Numbered from the stretch's first letter, positions 33,471 to 40,928 are shown. The stretch is 64,000 bases of DNA from Delftia tsuruhatensis NBRC 16741 (GCF_001571325.1 NZ_BCTO01000049.1:1-64000), one strand, 5' to 3'. The notes: generated by a model not told the origin, from the sequence alone. Numbers and translations are program-made.

Positions 33471-33893
33471 ATGAGCAGTATCACGATATATCACAACCCC
33501 GTCTGCGGCACGTCGCGCAACGTGCTGGCCCTGATCCGCAACAGCGGCGAGGAACCCACGGTCATCGAATACCTGAAGACACCGCCCGACCGCGAAACCC
33601 TGCAACGCCTGATCACGGACATGGGCGTGCCGGTGCGCGCGGTATTGCGCGAGAAGGGCACGCCCTACGCGGAACTCGGCCTCGATGACCCGAAGTGGAG
33701 CGATGCGCAGTTGATCGACTGCATGCTCCAGCATCCCATTCTGATCAACCGCCCTATCGTGGTGACGCCGCTGGGCACGCGGCTGTGCCGGCCTTCGGAG
33801 GCCGTGCTGGACATCCTGCCGCAATCACAGCGCGGCGCGTTCAACAAGGAAGACGGCGAAGCGGTCGTGGACGCGGAAGGCCGCCGTGTCTGA
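33471..33893 (+). CDS. arsC: Arsenate reductase, glutaredoxin-coupled
   Basis: A 140-residue ArsC of the plasmid R773 type. ITIYHNPVCGTSRN has catalytic Cys12, and the arginines that bind arsenate occur in LREKGTPY and INRPIVVTPLGTRLCRP. It is biochemically distinct from the thioredoxin-type ArsC two genes upstream, so the operon encodes both classes. It overlaps arsH by 8 bases. Confidence 0.94.
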   Translation: MSSITIYHNPVCGTSRNVLALIRNSGEEPTVIEYLKTPPDRETLQRLITDMGVPVRAVLREKGTPYAELGLDDPKWSDAQLIDCMLQHPILINRPIVVTPLGTRLCRPSEAVLDILPQSQRGAFNKEDGEAVVDAEGRRV

Positions 33894-34608
33894 ATCCAGA
33901 ATCGACCTACCCAATATCGACACCGCGCTATTCCAACTGCCCGATACCCAACGGCTGCTGACACCCGAGCGCGCCACGCACGCGCCGCGCTTCCTATTGC
34001 TCTATGGCTCGCTACGCGAGCGCTCGTTCAGTCGCTTGGCCGCTGAGGAAGCGGCTCGCATCCTGCGCGCGCTCGGCGGTGAGACGCGCATGTTCAATCC
34101 CTCGGGCCTGCCACTGGTGGACGATGCACCCGCCGACCATCCCAAGGTCAAGGAACTGCACGAGCTGGCCCAGTGGGCCGAAGGCATGGTGTGGAGTTCG
34201 CCCGAGCGCCATGGGGCCATGACGGGGTTGATGAAGACGCAGATCGACTGGATTCCGCTGTCGGCCGGCGCAGTGCGCCCGACGCAGGGCAAGACGCTGG
34301 CGGTGATGCAGGTCTCGGGCGGCTCGCAGTCCTTCAACGCCGTCAACCAGATGCGCGTGCTGGGCCGCTGGATGCGGATGCTGACCATCCCCAACCAGTC
34401 CTCGGTCGCCAAGGCGTACCAGGAGTTCGACGAGGCCGGGCGCATGAAGCCCTCGGCCTACTATGACCGCATCGCGGACGTGATGGAGGAGCTGATGAAG
34501 TTCACCCTGCTCACGCGCGATGCGGCGCCGTACCTCGTGGACCGCTACAGCGAGCGCAAGGAAAGTGCGGAAGCACTGAGCCGGCGCGTCCAGCAGACGG
34601 CTATCTGA
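33886..34608 (+). CDS. arsH: ArsH, NADPH-dependent FMN reductase / organoarsenical oxidase
   Basis: A 240-residue flavodoxin-fold protein with LLYGSLRERSFSRL (FMN phosphate loop) and SPERHGAMTGLMKTQIDWIP, the ArsH signature. ArsH oxidises trivalent organoarsenicals to less toxic pentavalent forms, which complements ArsI. GTG start at 33886 overlaps arsC. Last recognised gene of the ars operon. Confidence 0.94.
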   Translation: MSESRIDLPNIDTALFQLPDTQRLLTPERATHAPRFLLLYGSLRERSFSRLAAEEAARILRALGGETRMFNPSGLPLVDDAPADHPKVKELHELAQWAEGMVWSSPERHGAMTGLMKTQIDWIPLSAGAVRPTQGKTLAVMQVSGGSQSFNAVNQMRVLGRWMRMLTIPNQSSVAKAYQEFDEAGRMKPSAYYDRIADVMEELMKFTLLTRDAAPYLVDRYSERKESAEALSRRVQQTAI

Positions 34609-34703
34609 ACACTCCCCCTAAAAAACAAGCACTTCACTCACCAATCCGTCGTGACGCTAATCTGATGCGCCATCGCAGCGACAGAAACGGATCGGAGAAC
34701 AGA

Positions 34704-35135
34704 ATGGGAATTTCCAGCAGCAAGGTCTACAAGCAGGCCGATGAGGCCGCTGCGTTTGCGCATATCAGGGAGCTCGCAGAAAAGGAACCCGTCGATGACG
34801 AGACGGCTTCGGAATTGTGGCTTGAGGCAGAAGCCATCGTGGACACCTACATCGAGGCCGCTGAGTCGCGGTCCATAGAGGACTTGCCCTCCAGGCAGGA
34901 ACTGGGCGAGTCCTGCTTTTGGCTGTTGTTCCAGACGAAAGTTTTGCGGGAGGACGAGCATTACCGGCTGATCGTCGAACTGCTGTCGCCACAGCTCGGG
35001 CTGTCCCTGTTCGATTTGCTGCCCCGCGTCCGAAAGCTCCGCGAAGCGGCCCTTGACGCACTGGAGGCCATGGTCAAGAAGCCATCAATGGATCGTCCGA
35101 CAGCGCCGCAAGCGTGCGAGGACGACCTTTTCTGA
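34704..35135 (+). CDS. Hypothetical protein between the ars operon and the integrase module
   Basis: A 143-residue, acidic, mostly helical protein (MGISSSKVYKQADEAAAFAH to CEDDLF) with no signal, no membrane segment and no family I know. GGAGAA lies 7 bases before the ATG. It is 95 bp downstream of arsH and convergent with the toxin-antitoxin-like operon. The helix-rich, Glu/Leu-rich composition suggests a small protein-binding partner; nothing more can be said. Confidence 0.65.
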   Translation: MGISSSKVYKQADEAAAFAHIRELAEKEPVDDETASELWLEAEAIVDTYIEAAESRSIEDLPSRQELGESCFWLLFQTKVLREDEHYRLIVELLSPQLGLSLFDLLPRVRKLREAALDALEAMVKKPSMDRPTAPQACEDDLF

Positions 35136-35158
35136 TGGGAAGCTGGTGGCACCTCCGA

Positions 35159-35197
35159 GCCGAAATTCTCGTATCAGCGATACGAGAATTCATCGGC
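35159..35197. repeat. Long palindrome P1 at the 3' end of the toxin-antitoxin-like operon
   Basis: AATTCTCGTATC (35164-35175), centre AGC, GATACGAGAATT (35179-35190): 12-bp perfect arms. The stem extends with GCCGA (35159-35163) and TCGGC (35193-35197) after a 2-base bulge. It overlaps the stop codon of the truncated antitoxin-like gene. It shares its pattern with palindrome P2 at 36249-36279. No T-run follows on either strand. Confidence 0.85.
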
Positions 35198-35365
35198 TGC
35201 GGAAGATCGAGCGTCAGCACCGAACGTCCGCGCCATCTGGCGCAGCACAGTCGGCAGTTCGGCCTGGTCGCCGTCCTCCAGAACACCGTTGATGACTTCG
35301 AGCGCGAGCGCCGGGTCGCTGCGGTACAGCTCGGCCATCGCTTCGTCATGGGGTCTGCTTTTCAT
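35174..35365 (-). pseudogene. Truncated addiction-module antidote-like gene
   Basis: A 63-residue product (MKSRPHDEAMAELYRSDPAL to DEFSYR). Residues 5-50 match the N-terminal half of COG3636-type antidote proteins (ALEVINGVLEDGDQAELPTVLRQMARTFG, given in part), but the HTH half of about 40 residues is missing and the frame ends inside palindrome P1. Its ATG overlaps the stop of the upstream gene by 4 bases, so it is still translationally coupled. It may be a remnant or a shortened functional protein. Confidence 0.6.
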
Positions 35366-35889
35366 CAGCCCACCAGCGCTTCCAGTTCCTCGAACGCCAG
35401 GCGCGGCAAGCGCCGGCCTTCCTTGGCCACGTTGACCTGCAGGGCGGCCCGCGCCACGTCCAGCACCTCCCGCGCCAGGGCATAACCGCCCTTGGCCTGC
35501 ATCCAGCCCAGCACATCCGCCAGATGCCAGATCGACGCGCTGCCCTCATGCACCGGCGCCGGGAAGCTACCCGGATGGGCCAGCATCAGCTTGCGCATAT
35601 TCTGCCGCGACACGCCCACGATGTCGGCCACATCGGTCAGCCCAACCAGATCAGGCGCCACTTCGATCAGCCGGGCCGAGGGTGCGGCACGGCGCACATC
35701 GGCCAGCGCGCTGCGCACTGCCTCATCTGCATCCACCGCCTCGCGGGTAAATTCCAGCGCCAGCCGCCCCGGCTGCCCGATGCCGACCAGGGCATCGTCG
35801 CAGCCGGCTTCACCCAGGCGCTCGACCAGTGTCTGCGAATCGCGGTCGTCATCGGTGAGCTGGTATTTGAGGGTAAAGGTGTATTCCAT
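35365..35889 (-). CDS. HTH protein, probable antitoxin/regulator of the small operon
   Basis: A 174-residue protein in two parts. The N-terminal part (MEYTFTLKYQLTDDDRDSQT, VGIGQPGRLALEFTREAVDA) resembles a small HicB-like sensor fold. The C-terminal part has an AlpA/MerR-type HTH, VGLTDVADIVGVSRQNMRKLM then SFPAPVHEGSASIWHLADVLGW. It starts 4 bp after the 92-residue gene and overlaps the next. I infer DNA binding at palindromes nearby and neutralisation of the upstream product; neither is shown. Confidence 0.7.
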   Translation of the reverse strand: MEYTFTLKYQLTDDDRDSQTLVERLGEAGCDDALVGIGQPGRLALEFTREAVDADEAVRSALADVRRAAPSARLIEVAPDLVGLTDVADIVGVSRQNMRKLMLAHPGSFPAPVHEGSASIWHLADVLGWMQAKGGYALAREVLDVARAALQVNVAKEGRRLPRLAFEELEALVG

Positions 35890-35893
35890 CGCG

Positions 35894-36172
35894 CTATTCC
35901 TGGGTGCCATCGTCATCCGCCTCGCGCTGCTGGCGGTCCATGGTGCAGTTGTCCACGGCGCGCCGTAAGGCGCGGGCATGGTTGCCGGGGTTCTTCGGCG
36001 TGCTCCATACACTGGTAATGCAGAACTCGCCGCAACGGCATTCCTCATCGTTGTACGGGCAGTACATCCGCCCCCAGGCATGGCTACCGCCGACTTCGAC
36101 ACGCCAGCCTTGCCCTTCGGCGTGTCGCAGCGCATCCTCGACCTCTTTCTTCGGGTGAGAGGAACGGGCCAT
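35894..36172 (-). CDS. HicA-like Cys-rich small protein, putative toxin
   Basis: A 92-residue protein: HPKKEVEDALRHAEGQGWRV, then GGSHAWGRMYCP, ECRCGEFCITSVWSTP and NPGNHARALRRAVDNC. The GW...GSHAWG arrangement and length recall HicA (double-stranded-RNA-binding fold with a catalytic His), but the five-cysteine cluster is not found in canonical HicA and might bind zinc. GGAGG precedes the ATG by 7 bases. It is first in a three-gene operon with a promoter-embedded palindrome, an arrangement typical of autoregulated toxin-antitoxin loci. Confidence 0.65.
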   Translation of the reverse strand: MARSSHPKKEVEDALRHAEGQGWRVEVGGSHAWGRMYCPYNDEECRCGEFCITSVWSTPKNPGNHARALRRAVDNCTMDRQQREADDDGTQE

Positions 36173-36183
36173 CAGCGACCTCC

Positions 36184-36225
36184 AGTATGGGGATGATGCG
36201 CAAGGTTGTCAAGTGACAACCTTGC
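36184..36225 (-). promoter_or_regulatory. Promoter and operator of the toxin-antitoxin-like operon
   Basis: A perfect 26-bp palindrome: GCAAGGTTGTCA (36200-36211), AG, TGACAACCTTGC (36214-36225). On the minus strand its right side supplies TTGACA (-35, 36207-36212), followed by a 17-bp spacer and CATACT (-10, 36184-36189). Binding of a dimer here would block transcription. Confidence 0.75.
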
Positions 36226-36248
36226 TGCAAGGCTTGGTGACCCACGCT

Positions 36249-36279
36249 CGAATTGTCGCGACAGCGTCGCGACAATTCG
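36249..36279. repeat. Long palindrome P2 between int and the toxin-antitoxin-like operon
   Basis: CGAATTGTCGCGAC (36249-36262), centre AGC, GTCGCGACAATTCG (36266-36279): 14-bp perfect arms. Same centre and same conserved positions (AATT-N-TCG-NNN-C) as palindrome P1. No T-run follows, so it is not an ordinary terminator. Confidence 0.85.
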
Positions 36280-36347
36280 GCGGGCCTGATTTCCGACACG
36301 AAAGGCTGGCAACGCCGCGCCTGCCGCAGCCGACGGCATCTTGCCGT

Positions 36348-37547
36348 TCATGCGGACGCCTGCTCGGTGCGTTGCGCCCCGGTGATCGTCTTGCGCCGGT
36401 TCGCCACCAGCTCGGCGGCCTGCCGCACCGGATCGTCCTCCGTGTGGACGTACCGCATGAACATCGCCACGGTCTTGTGCGCCGTCAGCGCCATGCCCAC
36501 CTTCACCGGAATCCCCGAGTTGGCGATGTCAGTGGCCGAACGGTGGCGGATGCCATGCGTGCCCACGTGCGTAGCGCCCGCCGCCTTCAGGATGCGGCAC
36601 CAGGCACCGTAATACTCGCCCTCGGTGAGATGCTTGGCCGGGTCGTTCGGCGACGGCAGCACGTAGGGGCAGCCGTCCCGGCGCGGCGCGGTGGACAGCA
36701 GCCGGTAGGCTTCCTCGCTCAAGGGCTTGGACATGCCACCTGTCTTGCTATCGGGCCAGACCACGCGGCGGTTGTCCAGATCCACCCATGCCCATTCCAG
36801 CGAGATGATCTCGGAGCGCCGCCCGGCAAACTCGAATTGCAGGCGGATCGCCAGCGGGATGACGTAGTTCTCCAGCCCTTCGGCCTCGATACCGTCAAGG
36901 TGCCGGAACAGCTTGCCCATGTCCTCGTCGCTGATGAGGTGGGTGGCCTTGCCGTCGGGGTACACCGGGACGTGGCGGCATGGGTTGGTGCCGTCCGGCC
37001 GATAACCCCAGACCTCGGCCAGGTTGAACATCTTGCGCATGACGCTGAAAGCGCGGTTCGCCTCGGCGGGCTTGTGCGCCATCTTCTTCATCGCCCCGGC
37101 CACGTCCGGGCGCTTCACGTCCTGAACCTTGATGCGGCCCAGGAAGGGGACGATGCAGCGGTCGATGACGCCCTGGTAGCCCCGGCGGGTGCTGGGCTTG
37201 TTGCGTTGCTTGGAGTGATCCTCCATGAACTTCACGCACAGTTCCGTGACCGTGGGCGCCTTGCGCGCCGCCGCCTTGTCGGCGGCCGGGTCGCCGCCCC
37301 GGCGTACCTGGGCCAGCCATTCCTGGGCCAGCGAGCGGGCCTGCTCGACGGTCAGTTCGCCATACAGGCCCAAAGCGGGTTTGCGGCGCTCGCCGGCGTT
37401 CGTGCGGTACTGGAGCATGAACACCTTGCGGCCCGCTGGTGTAATCTTGCACAGGAAGCCGGGCACCAGCGTGTCCCGCAGTTCGACGGCCTGCGCCTGG
37501 GGTTGTGCCGCATCCACTGCGGACTTGGTGAGCTTGATTTTTGCCAC
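36348..37547 (-). CDS. int: Tyrosine-family site-specific integrase of the ICE
   Basis: A 399-residue recombinase. The N-terminal arm-binding domain (residues about 5-95) has the DUF4102 pattern LRDTLVPGFLCKITPAGRKV; a SAM-like core-binding domain follows. Catalytic residues are Arg244 (GRRSEI), Lys268 (SKTGG), His331 and Arg334 (HGIRH), His357 (LTAHK) and Tyr366 (MRYVH), so the enzyme looks intact. GTG start at 37547 with GAGGAG 6 bases upstream. The att core lies about 176 bp upstream of the start. Expected to integrate and, with an excisionase, excise the element. Confidence 0.94.
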   Translation of the reverse strand: MAKIKLTKSAVDAAQPQAQAVELRDTLVPGFLCKITPAGRKVFMLQYRTNAGERRKPALGLYGELTVEQARSLAQEWLAQVRRGGDPAADKAAARKAPTVTELCVKFMEDHSKQRNKPSTRRGYQGVIDRCIVPFLGRIKVQDVKRPDVAGAMKKMAHKPAEANRAFSVMRKMFNLAEVWGYRPDGTNPCRHVPVYPDGKATHLISDEDMGKLFRHLDGIEAEGLENYVIPLAIRLQFEFAGRRSEIISLEWAWVDLDNRRVVWPDSKTGGMSKPLSEEAYRLLSTAPRRDGCPYVLPSPNDPAKHLTEGEYYGAWCRILKAAGATHVGTHGIRHRSATDIANSGIPVKVGMALTAHKTVAMFMRYVHTEDDPVRQAAELVANRRKTITGAQRTEQASA

Positions 37548-37722
37548 GATGACTCCTCGGAAAGACCCGGTTTCCAGGGGCCACATGGGAGCCACGAGGC
37601 AGGAAGCCGGATCAGGTTTCAGAAAGCACCGGCATATGATGAACGCGCCTAAGTTATTGATAAACCTGCTGTATCTGGCTTCGGCGTAGTCCAGCGAATT
37701 ACGGTACTGAAGTCAGTGTGAA

Positions 37723-37730
37723 ATGAAAAA
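37723..37730. other. ICE attachment site, int-proximal junction core
   Basis: ATGAAAAA on the plus strand, the complement of TTTTTCAT, the 8-bp core reported for Tn4371-family elements. It is immediately followed by the dcd terminator stem, so the core is the T-tract of that terminator. The matching second copy should be beyond the left edge of the window. Confidence 0.8.
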
Positions 37731-37754
37731 GGCCCGCAGCTTTCGCTGCGGGCC
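37731..37754 (-). terminator. Intrinsic terminator of dcd
   Basis: GGCCCGCAGC (37731-37740), loop TTTC, GCTGCGGGCC (37745-37754): 10-bp perfect stem. Read on the minus strand it is followed by TTTTTCATTT, giving a complete intrinsic terminator 21 bp after the dcd stop. The T-tract coincides with the ICE attachment core. Confidence 0.92.
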
Positions 37755-37775
37755 TTGTCTTCCGGGCCAAAGCCG

Positions 37776-38348
37776 TCAGGCCTTGGGAAGCGTCACGCCC
37801 ACCTGGCCCTGGTACTTGCCGCCACGGTCGCGGTAGCTGACCTCGCAGACATCGTCGGGATCGCTCTCGAAGAACAGCACCTGGGCGCAGCCTTCACCGG
37901 CGTAGATGCGGGCGGGCAGCGGCGTGGTGTTGGAGAACTCCAGCGTCACATAGCCTTCCCATTCGGGCTCGAAGGGCGTGACGTTGACGATGATGCCGCA
38001 GCGCGCGTAGGTGCTCTTGCCCAGGCAGATGGTCAGCACGTTGCGCGGGATGCGGAAGTACTCGACCGTGCGCGCCAGCGCGAAGCTGTTGGGCGGGATG
38101 ATGCAGCTGTCACCCTCAAAATCGACGAAGCTTTTCTCATCGAAGTTCTTGGGGTCCACCACGGTGCTGTGGATGTTGGTGAACACCTTGAATTCGGGTG
38201 CGCAGCGGATGTCGTAGCCATAGCTGCTGGTGCCGTAGCTGATGATCTTGCGGCCATCGACGTTGCGAACCTGGGCCGGCTCGAAAGGCTCGATCATGCC
38301 GTGATCCTCGGCCATGCGACGGATCCACTTGTCGCTCTTGATGCTCAT
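37776..38348 (-). CDS. dcd: dCTP deaminase
   Basis: A 190-residue enzyme converting dCTP to dUTP for thymidylate synthesis (family about 188-193 residues). SYGTSSYGYDIRCAPEF near the N-terminus, the catalytic-region motif CLGKSTYARCGIIVNVTPFE and the C-terminal GKYQGQVGVTLPKA are typical. GAGGAA lies 8 bases before the ATG at 38348. First chromosomal gene next to the ICE. Confidence 0.96.
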   Translation of the reverse strand: MSIKSDKWIRRMAEDHGMIEPFEPAQVRNVDGRKIISYGTSSYGYDIRCAPEFKVFTNIHSTVVDPKNFDEKSFVDFEGDSCIIPPNSFALARTVEYFRIPRNVLTICLGKSTYARCGIIVNVTPFEPEWEGYVTLEFSNTTPLPARIYAGEGCAQVLFFESDPDDVCEVSYRDRGGKYQGQVGVTLPKA

Positions 38349-38416
38349 GGCAATTCCTCGTTCCCTAGCTGTCCTTGTCAGGCGCCAGCACCCGGCCGGG
38401 CACTGGCGCAAAGGCG

Positions 38417-39709
38417 CTATTTTGCTTGAGAAACGACGGTGCGCTCTATCAGGCGGTCATCGCCCAGGATGATCATGGCGAACAGCAGCTCGTCCAGGCT
38501 CTCGGCCTGGCGGGTCTTGCGCTCGAGCAGCGGCGTGCAGGCCGGGTTGATGACCACGAAGTCGGCTTCGCAGCCCGGCTGCAGATTGCCCACCTGGCCG
38601 GCCAGCCCCAATGCGCGCGCCGCGCCCGCCGTGTGCTGCCACCACAGGTTGCCGGGCGACAGGCTCAGGCCCTGCTTGGTCTGGCCCTCGCGGCCCGCCA
38701 CATAGGCGGCCTGCATGGTGCGGAAAGGGCTGAAGCTCATGCCGCCGCCCACGTCGCTGGCCAGGCCGTAGAGGAACTGCGCGGCGTCGGCCCGCGCAAA
38801 GTCGAAGAAGCCGCTGCCCAGGAACAGGTTGCTGGTGGGGCTCACGGCGGCGGCGGTGCTGCGTTCACGCATCAGGGCGCGGTCTTCATCGTCCAGGTGG
38901 ATGCAGTGCGCGTAGACGGCGCGCTCGCGCATCAGGCCGAAGTCGTCGTAGACCGACAGATAGCTGCGGGCCTTCGGAAAGAGTTCGGCCACCCAGCGCA
39001 CCTCGTCCAGGTTCTCGGCCACATGGGACTGGATCCAGACATCGGCGTAGCGGGCGGCCAGCTCGCCCGCGCCACGCAGCTGCTCATGCGTGCTGGTGGG
39101 GGCAAAGCGCGGCGTGATCGCGTAGCCCAGGCGGTCCACGCCATGCCAGCGCTGGATCAGGGTTTCGGTGTCGATCAGGCTTTGCTCGGTCTGGTCGCGC
39201 ACGCCGTCGGGGCTGTGGCGGTCCTGCAGGACCTTGCCTGTGATCATGCGCATGCCGCGCGCCTGCGACGCGCCCATGAGCGCATCGACCGACCCCGGGT
39301 GCGAGGTGGCAAAGGCCAGCGCCGTGGTCACGCCGTTGCGCTGCAGCTCGTCCAGGAAGAACTCGGCCACGCTGTCGGCATGCGCGCGTTCGCAGAAGGC
39401 CGACTCGTGCGGAAAGGTGTATTTCTCCAGCCAGGGCAGCAGGCCTGCGGCAGGCGCGCCGATCACATCGGTCTGCGGATAGTGGATGTGCAGGTCGATG
39501 AAGCCTGGCGCCAGGATGCGGCCCGGCAGATGGGTGACTTCGGCGCCCGGCTGTCCGGTGAACTGCGCCTGCAGCGCCTGCCAGCTGCCGGCGGCGACCA
39601 CGCGCTGCTGCCCCTTGTCATCCGGGGCGACGGCCAGCAGGCCGTCTTCGTCGTAGAGCGCCTGGCCATCGTCGGCAAAACGCAGCAATGAGGAACGGTA
39701 GATTTGCAT
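38417..39709 (-). CDS. guaD: Guanine deaminase
   Basis: A 430-residue amidohydrolase. PGFIDLHIHYPQTDVIGAP carries the HxH zinc ligands; HVAENLDEV, AHCIHLDDED and SDVGGGMSFS supply the remaining metal and catalytic residues of the guanine deaminase group. It converts guanine to xanthine. Start at 39709 (MQIYRSSLLRF) chosen over an upstream frame without family similarity. It sits between dcd and a BMP-type binding protein and belongs functionally with the purine transporter to the right. Confidence 0.93.
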   Translation of the reverse strand: MQIYRSSLLRFADDGQALYDEDGLLAVAPDDKGQQRVVAAGSWQALQAQFTGQPGAEVTHLPGRILAPGFIDLHIHYPQTDVIGAPAAGLLPWLEKYTFPHESAFCERAHADSVAEFFLDELQRNGVTTALAFATSHPGSVDALMGASQARGMRMITGKVLQDRHSPDGVRDQTEQSLIDTETLIQRWHGVDRLGYAITPRFAPTSTHEQLRGAGELAARYADVWIQSHVAENLDEVRWVAELFPKARSYLSVYDDFGLMRERAVYAHCIHLDDEDRALMRERSTAAAVSPTSNLFLGSGFFDFARADAAQFLYGLASDVGGGMSFSPFRTMQAAYVAGREGQTKQGLSLSPGNLWWQHTAGAARALGLAGQVGNLQPGCEADFVVINPACTPLLERKTRQAESLDELLFAMIILGDDRLIERTVVSQAK

Positions 39710-39821
39710 GCCGCCAAGCTTAGCGGGCGGACAGGCAGATGCCATATCCGCAGCGCTATAGGCGCCATCGGCAGGCGCCATCCTAGGGTTTACGCCAGGA
39801 CCGGACGCCCCGCAGGCCGCA

Positions 39822-40928
39822 TCACTTGGGCAGCGTGGCCTGCACGCCTTCCACCAGCCAGTTCATCTGCAGGATCTGCGCATCGTCCAGCTGCTTGCCG
39901 GCTGGAATGCGCACCTGGCCCTGGTTGTCGCGCACCGGCTGGTCGCCGGCCTTGAAGGGCTGCAGACGGCCCTGGGCCATGTCCTTTTGGCGCTGCAGCA
40001 CTTCCTCGCGCACGGCGGGCGGCAGCTTGGGGCCGAAGCCCTCCACGCGGATCATGCCCTCGCGCACGCCGCCCCAGGTGTCCTGGCTCTTCCAGCTGCC
40101 GTCCAGCACCGCTTTGGCGCGCGCCGTGTAGTAGTCGCCCCACTGGTGGGTGACGGCCAGCAACTGGGCGTCGGGCCCGTCCTTGCGCATGTCGGAGTGG
40201 TAGGCAATCGCCATGCGGCCGCGCTCCTGGGCGGCCTGCATCACGGCGGTGGATGCGACCTGGAAGGACACCACGTCCACGCCGCCGTTGAACAGCGCCA
40301 TGGCCGCATCGCGCTCGCGCGGCGGGTCGAACCAGGTATCCAGCCAGACCACCTTGACCGTGGCCTTGGGATTGACCGAACGCATGCCCAGCGTGAAGGC
40401 GTTGATGCCCTGCAGCACCTCGGGAATCGGAAAGCCGACCACGAAGCCGGCCACGCCCGTCTTGCTGGCACGGCCTGCGGCAATGCCCGACAGATAGCGG
40501 CCCTCGTAGTAGCGCGCGTTCGAGGTGGCCACGTTGTCGGCGCGCTTGAAGCCCGTGACCGACTCGAACTTCACCTGCGGGAAGTCGCGCGCCACGCGCA
40601 TCACGGACTCGGTGTAGCCGAAGCTGGTGGTGAAGATCAGCTGGTTGCCGCTGGCGGCCAGGTCGCGCAGCACGCGCTCGGCGTCGGGGCCCTCGGGCAC
40701 GCTGTCCACGGCGCGGGTCTGCACGCGCGGGCCCAGGGCCGCCTGCAATGTGCGCCGGCCCTCGTCGTGCTGGCGCGTCCAGCCGGCGTCGAGCACGGGC
40801 GTCAGATAGACGAAGGCCGCCTTGAGGGGCGTGGAACCTGCGGGGGATGAAGGGGCGGGATGGCCTTGGGACAAGGCCGTGGATACAAGACTTGCGGCCG
40901 CGACTGCGGCTGCGAGGTTTTTGTACAT
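39822..40928 (-). CDS. BMP-family (PnrA-like) purine/nucleoside-binding protein, copy 1
   Basis: A 368-residue periplasmic binding protein with signal peptide (MYKNLAAAVAAASLVSTALS) and no lipobox cysteine, unlike the two lipoprotein paralogues at 44089 and 45497. BMP blocks include DAGWTRQHDEGRR, FTTSFGYTESV, VVGFPIPEVLQGINAFTLG and LFNGGVDVVSFQ. It presumably feeds purines or nucleosides to the ABC transporter at 46718-50320. Next gene on the strand is guaD, 112 bp downstream. Confidence 0.9.
   Translation of the reverse strand: MYKNLAAAVAAASLVSTALSQGHPAPSSPAGSTPLKAAFVYLTPVLDAGWTRQHDEGRRTLQAALGPRVQTRAVDSVPEGPDAERVLRDLAASGNQLIFTTSFGYTESVMRVARDFPQVKFESVTGFKRADNVATSNARYYEGRYLSGIAAGRASKTGVAGFVVGFPIPEVLQGINAFTLGMRSVNPKATVKVVWLDTWFDPPRERDAAMALFNGGVDVVSFQVASTAVMQAAQERGRMAIAYHSDMRKDGPDAQLLAVTHQWGDYYTARAKAVLDGSWKSQDTWGGVREGMIRVEGFGPKLPPAVREEVLQRQKDMAQGRLQPFKAGDQPVRDNQGQVRIPAGKQLDDAQILQMNWLVEGVQATLPK

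Larger units (their letters stand above)
1..37730. mobile_element. Tn4371-family integrative and conjugative element, partial (int-proximal end present)
   Basis: The element is defined by a tyrosine recombinase at 36348-37547, an adjacent 8-base core ATGAAAAA (37723-37730, complement of the TTTTTCAT core described for Tn4371 elements), and a parA-repA-alpA-DUF2285-parB-DUF932-DUF736-DUF2958 backbone, which matches the known stabilisation module of that family. The accessory cargo is metal resistance (dmeRF, cus, pbr, mer, ars). The tra/trb transfer genes and the second attachment site are not in the window and should lie to the left. The backbone and the int gene are seen directly; the family name is from memory of gene order and the att core. 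Most backbone genes are on the minus strand. Confidence 0.85.
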
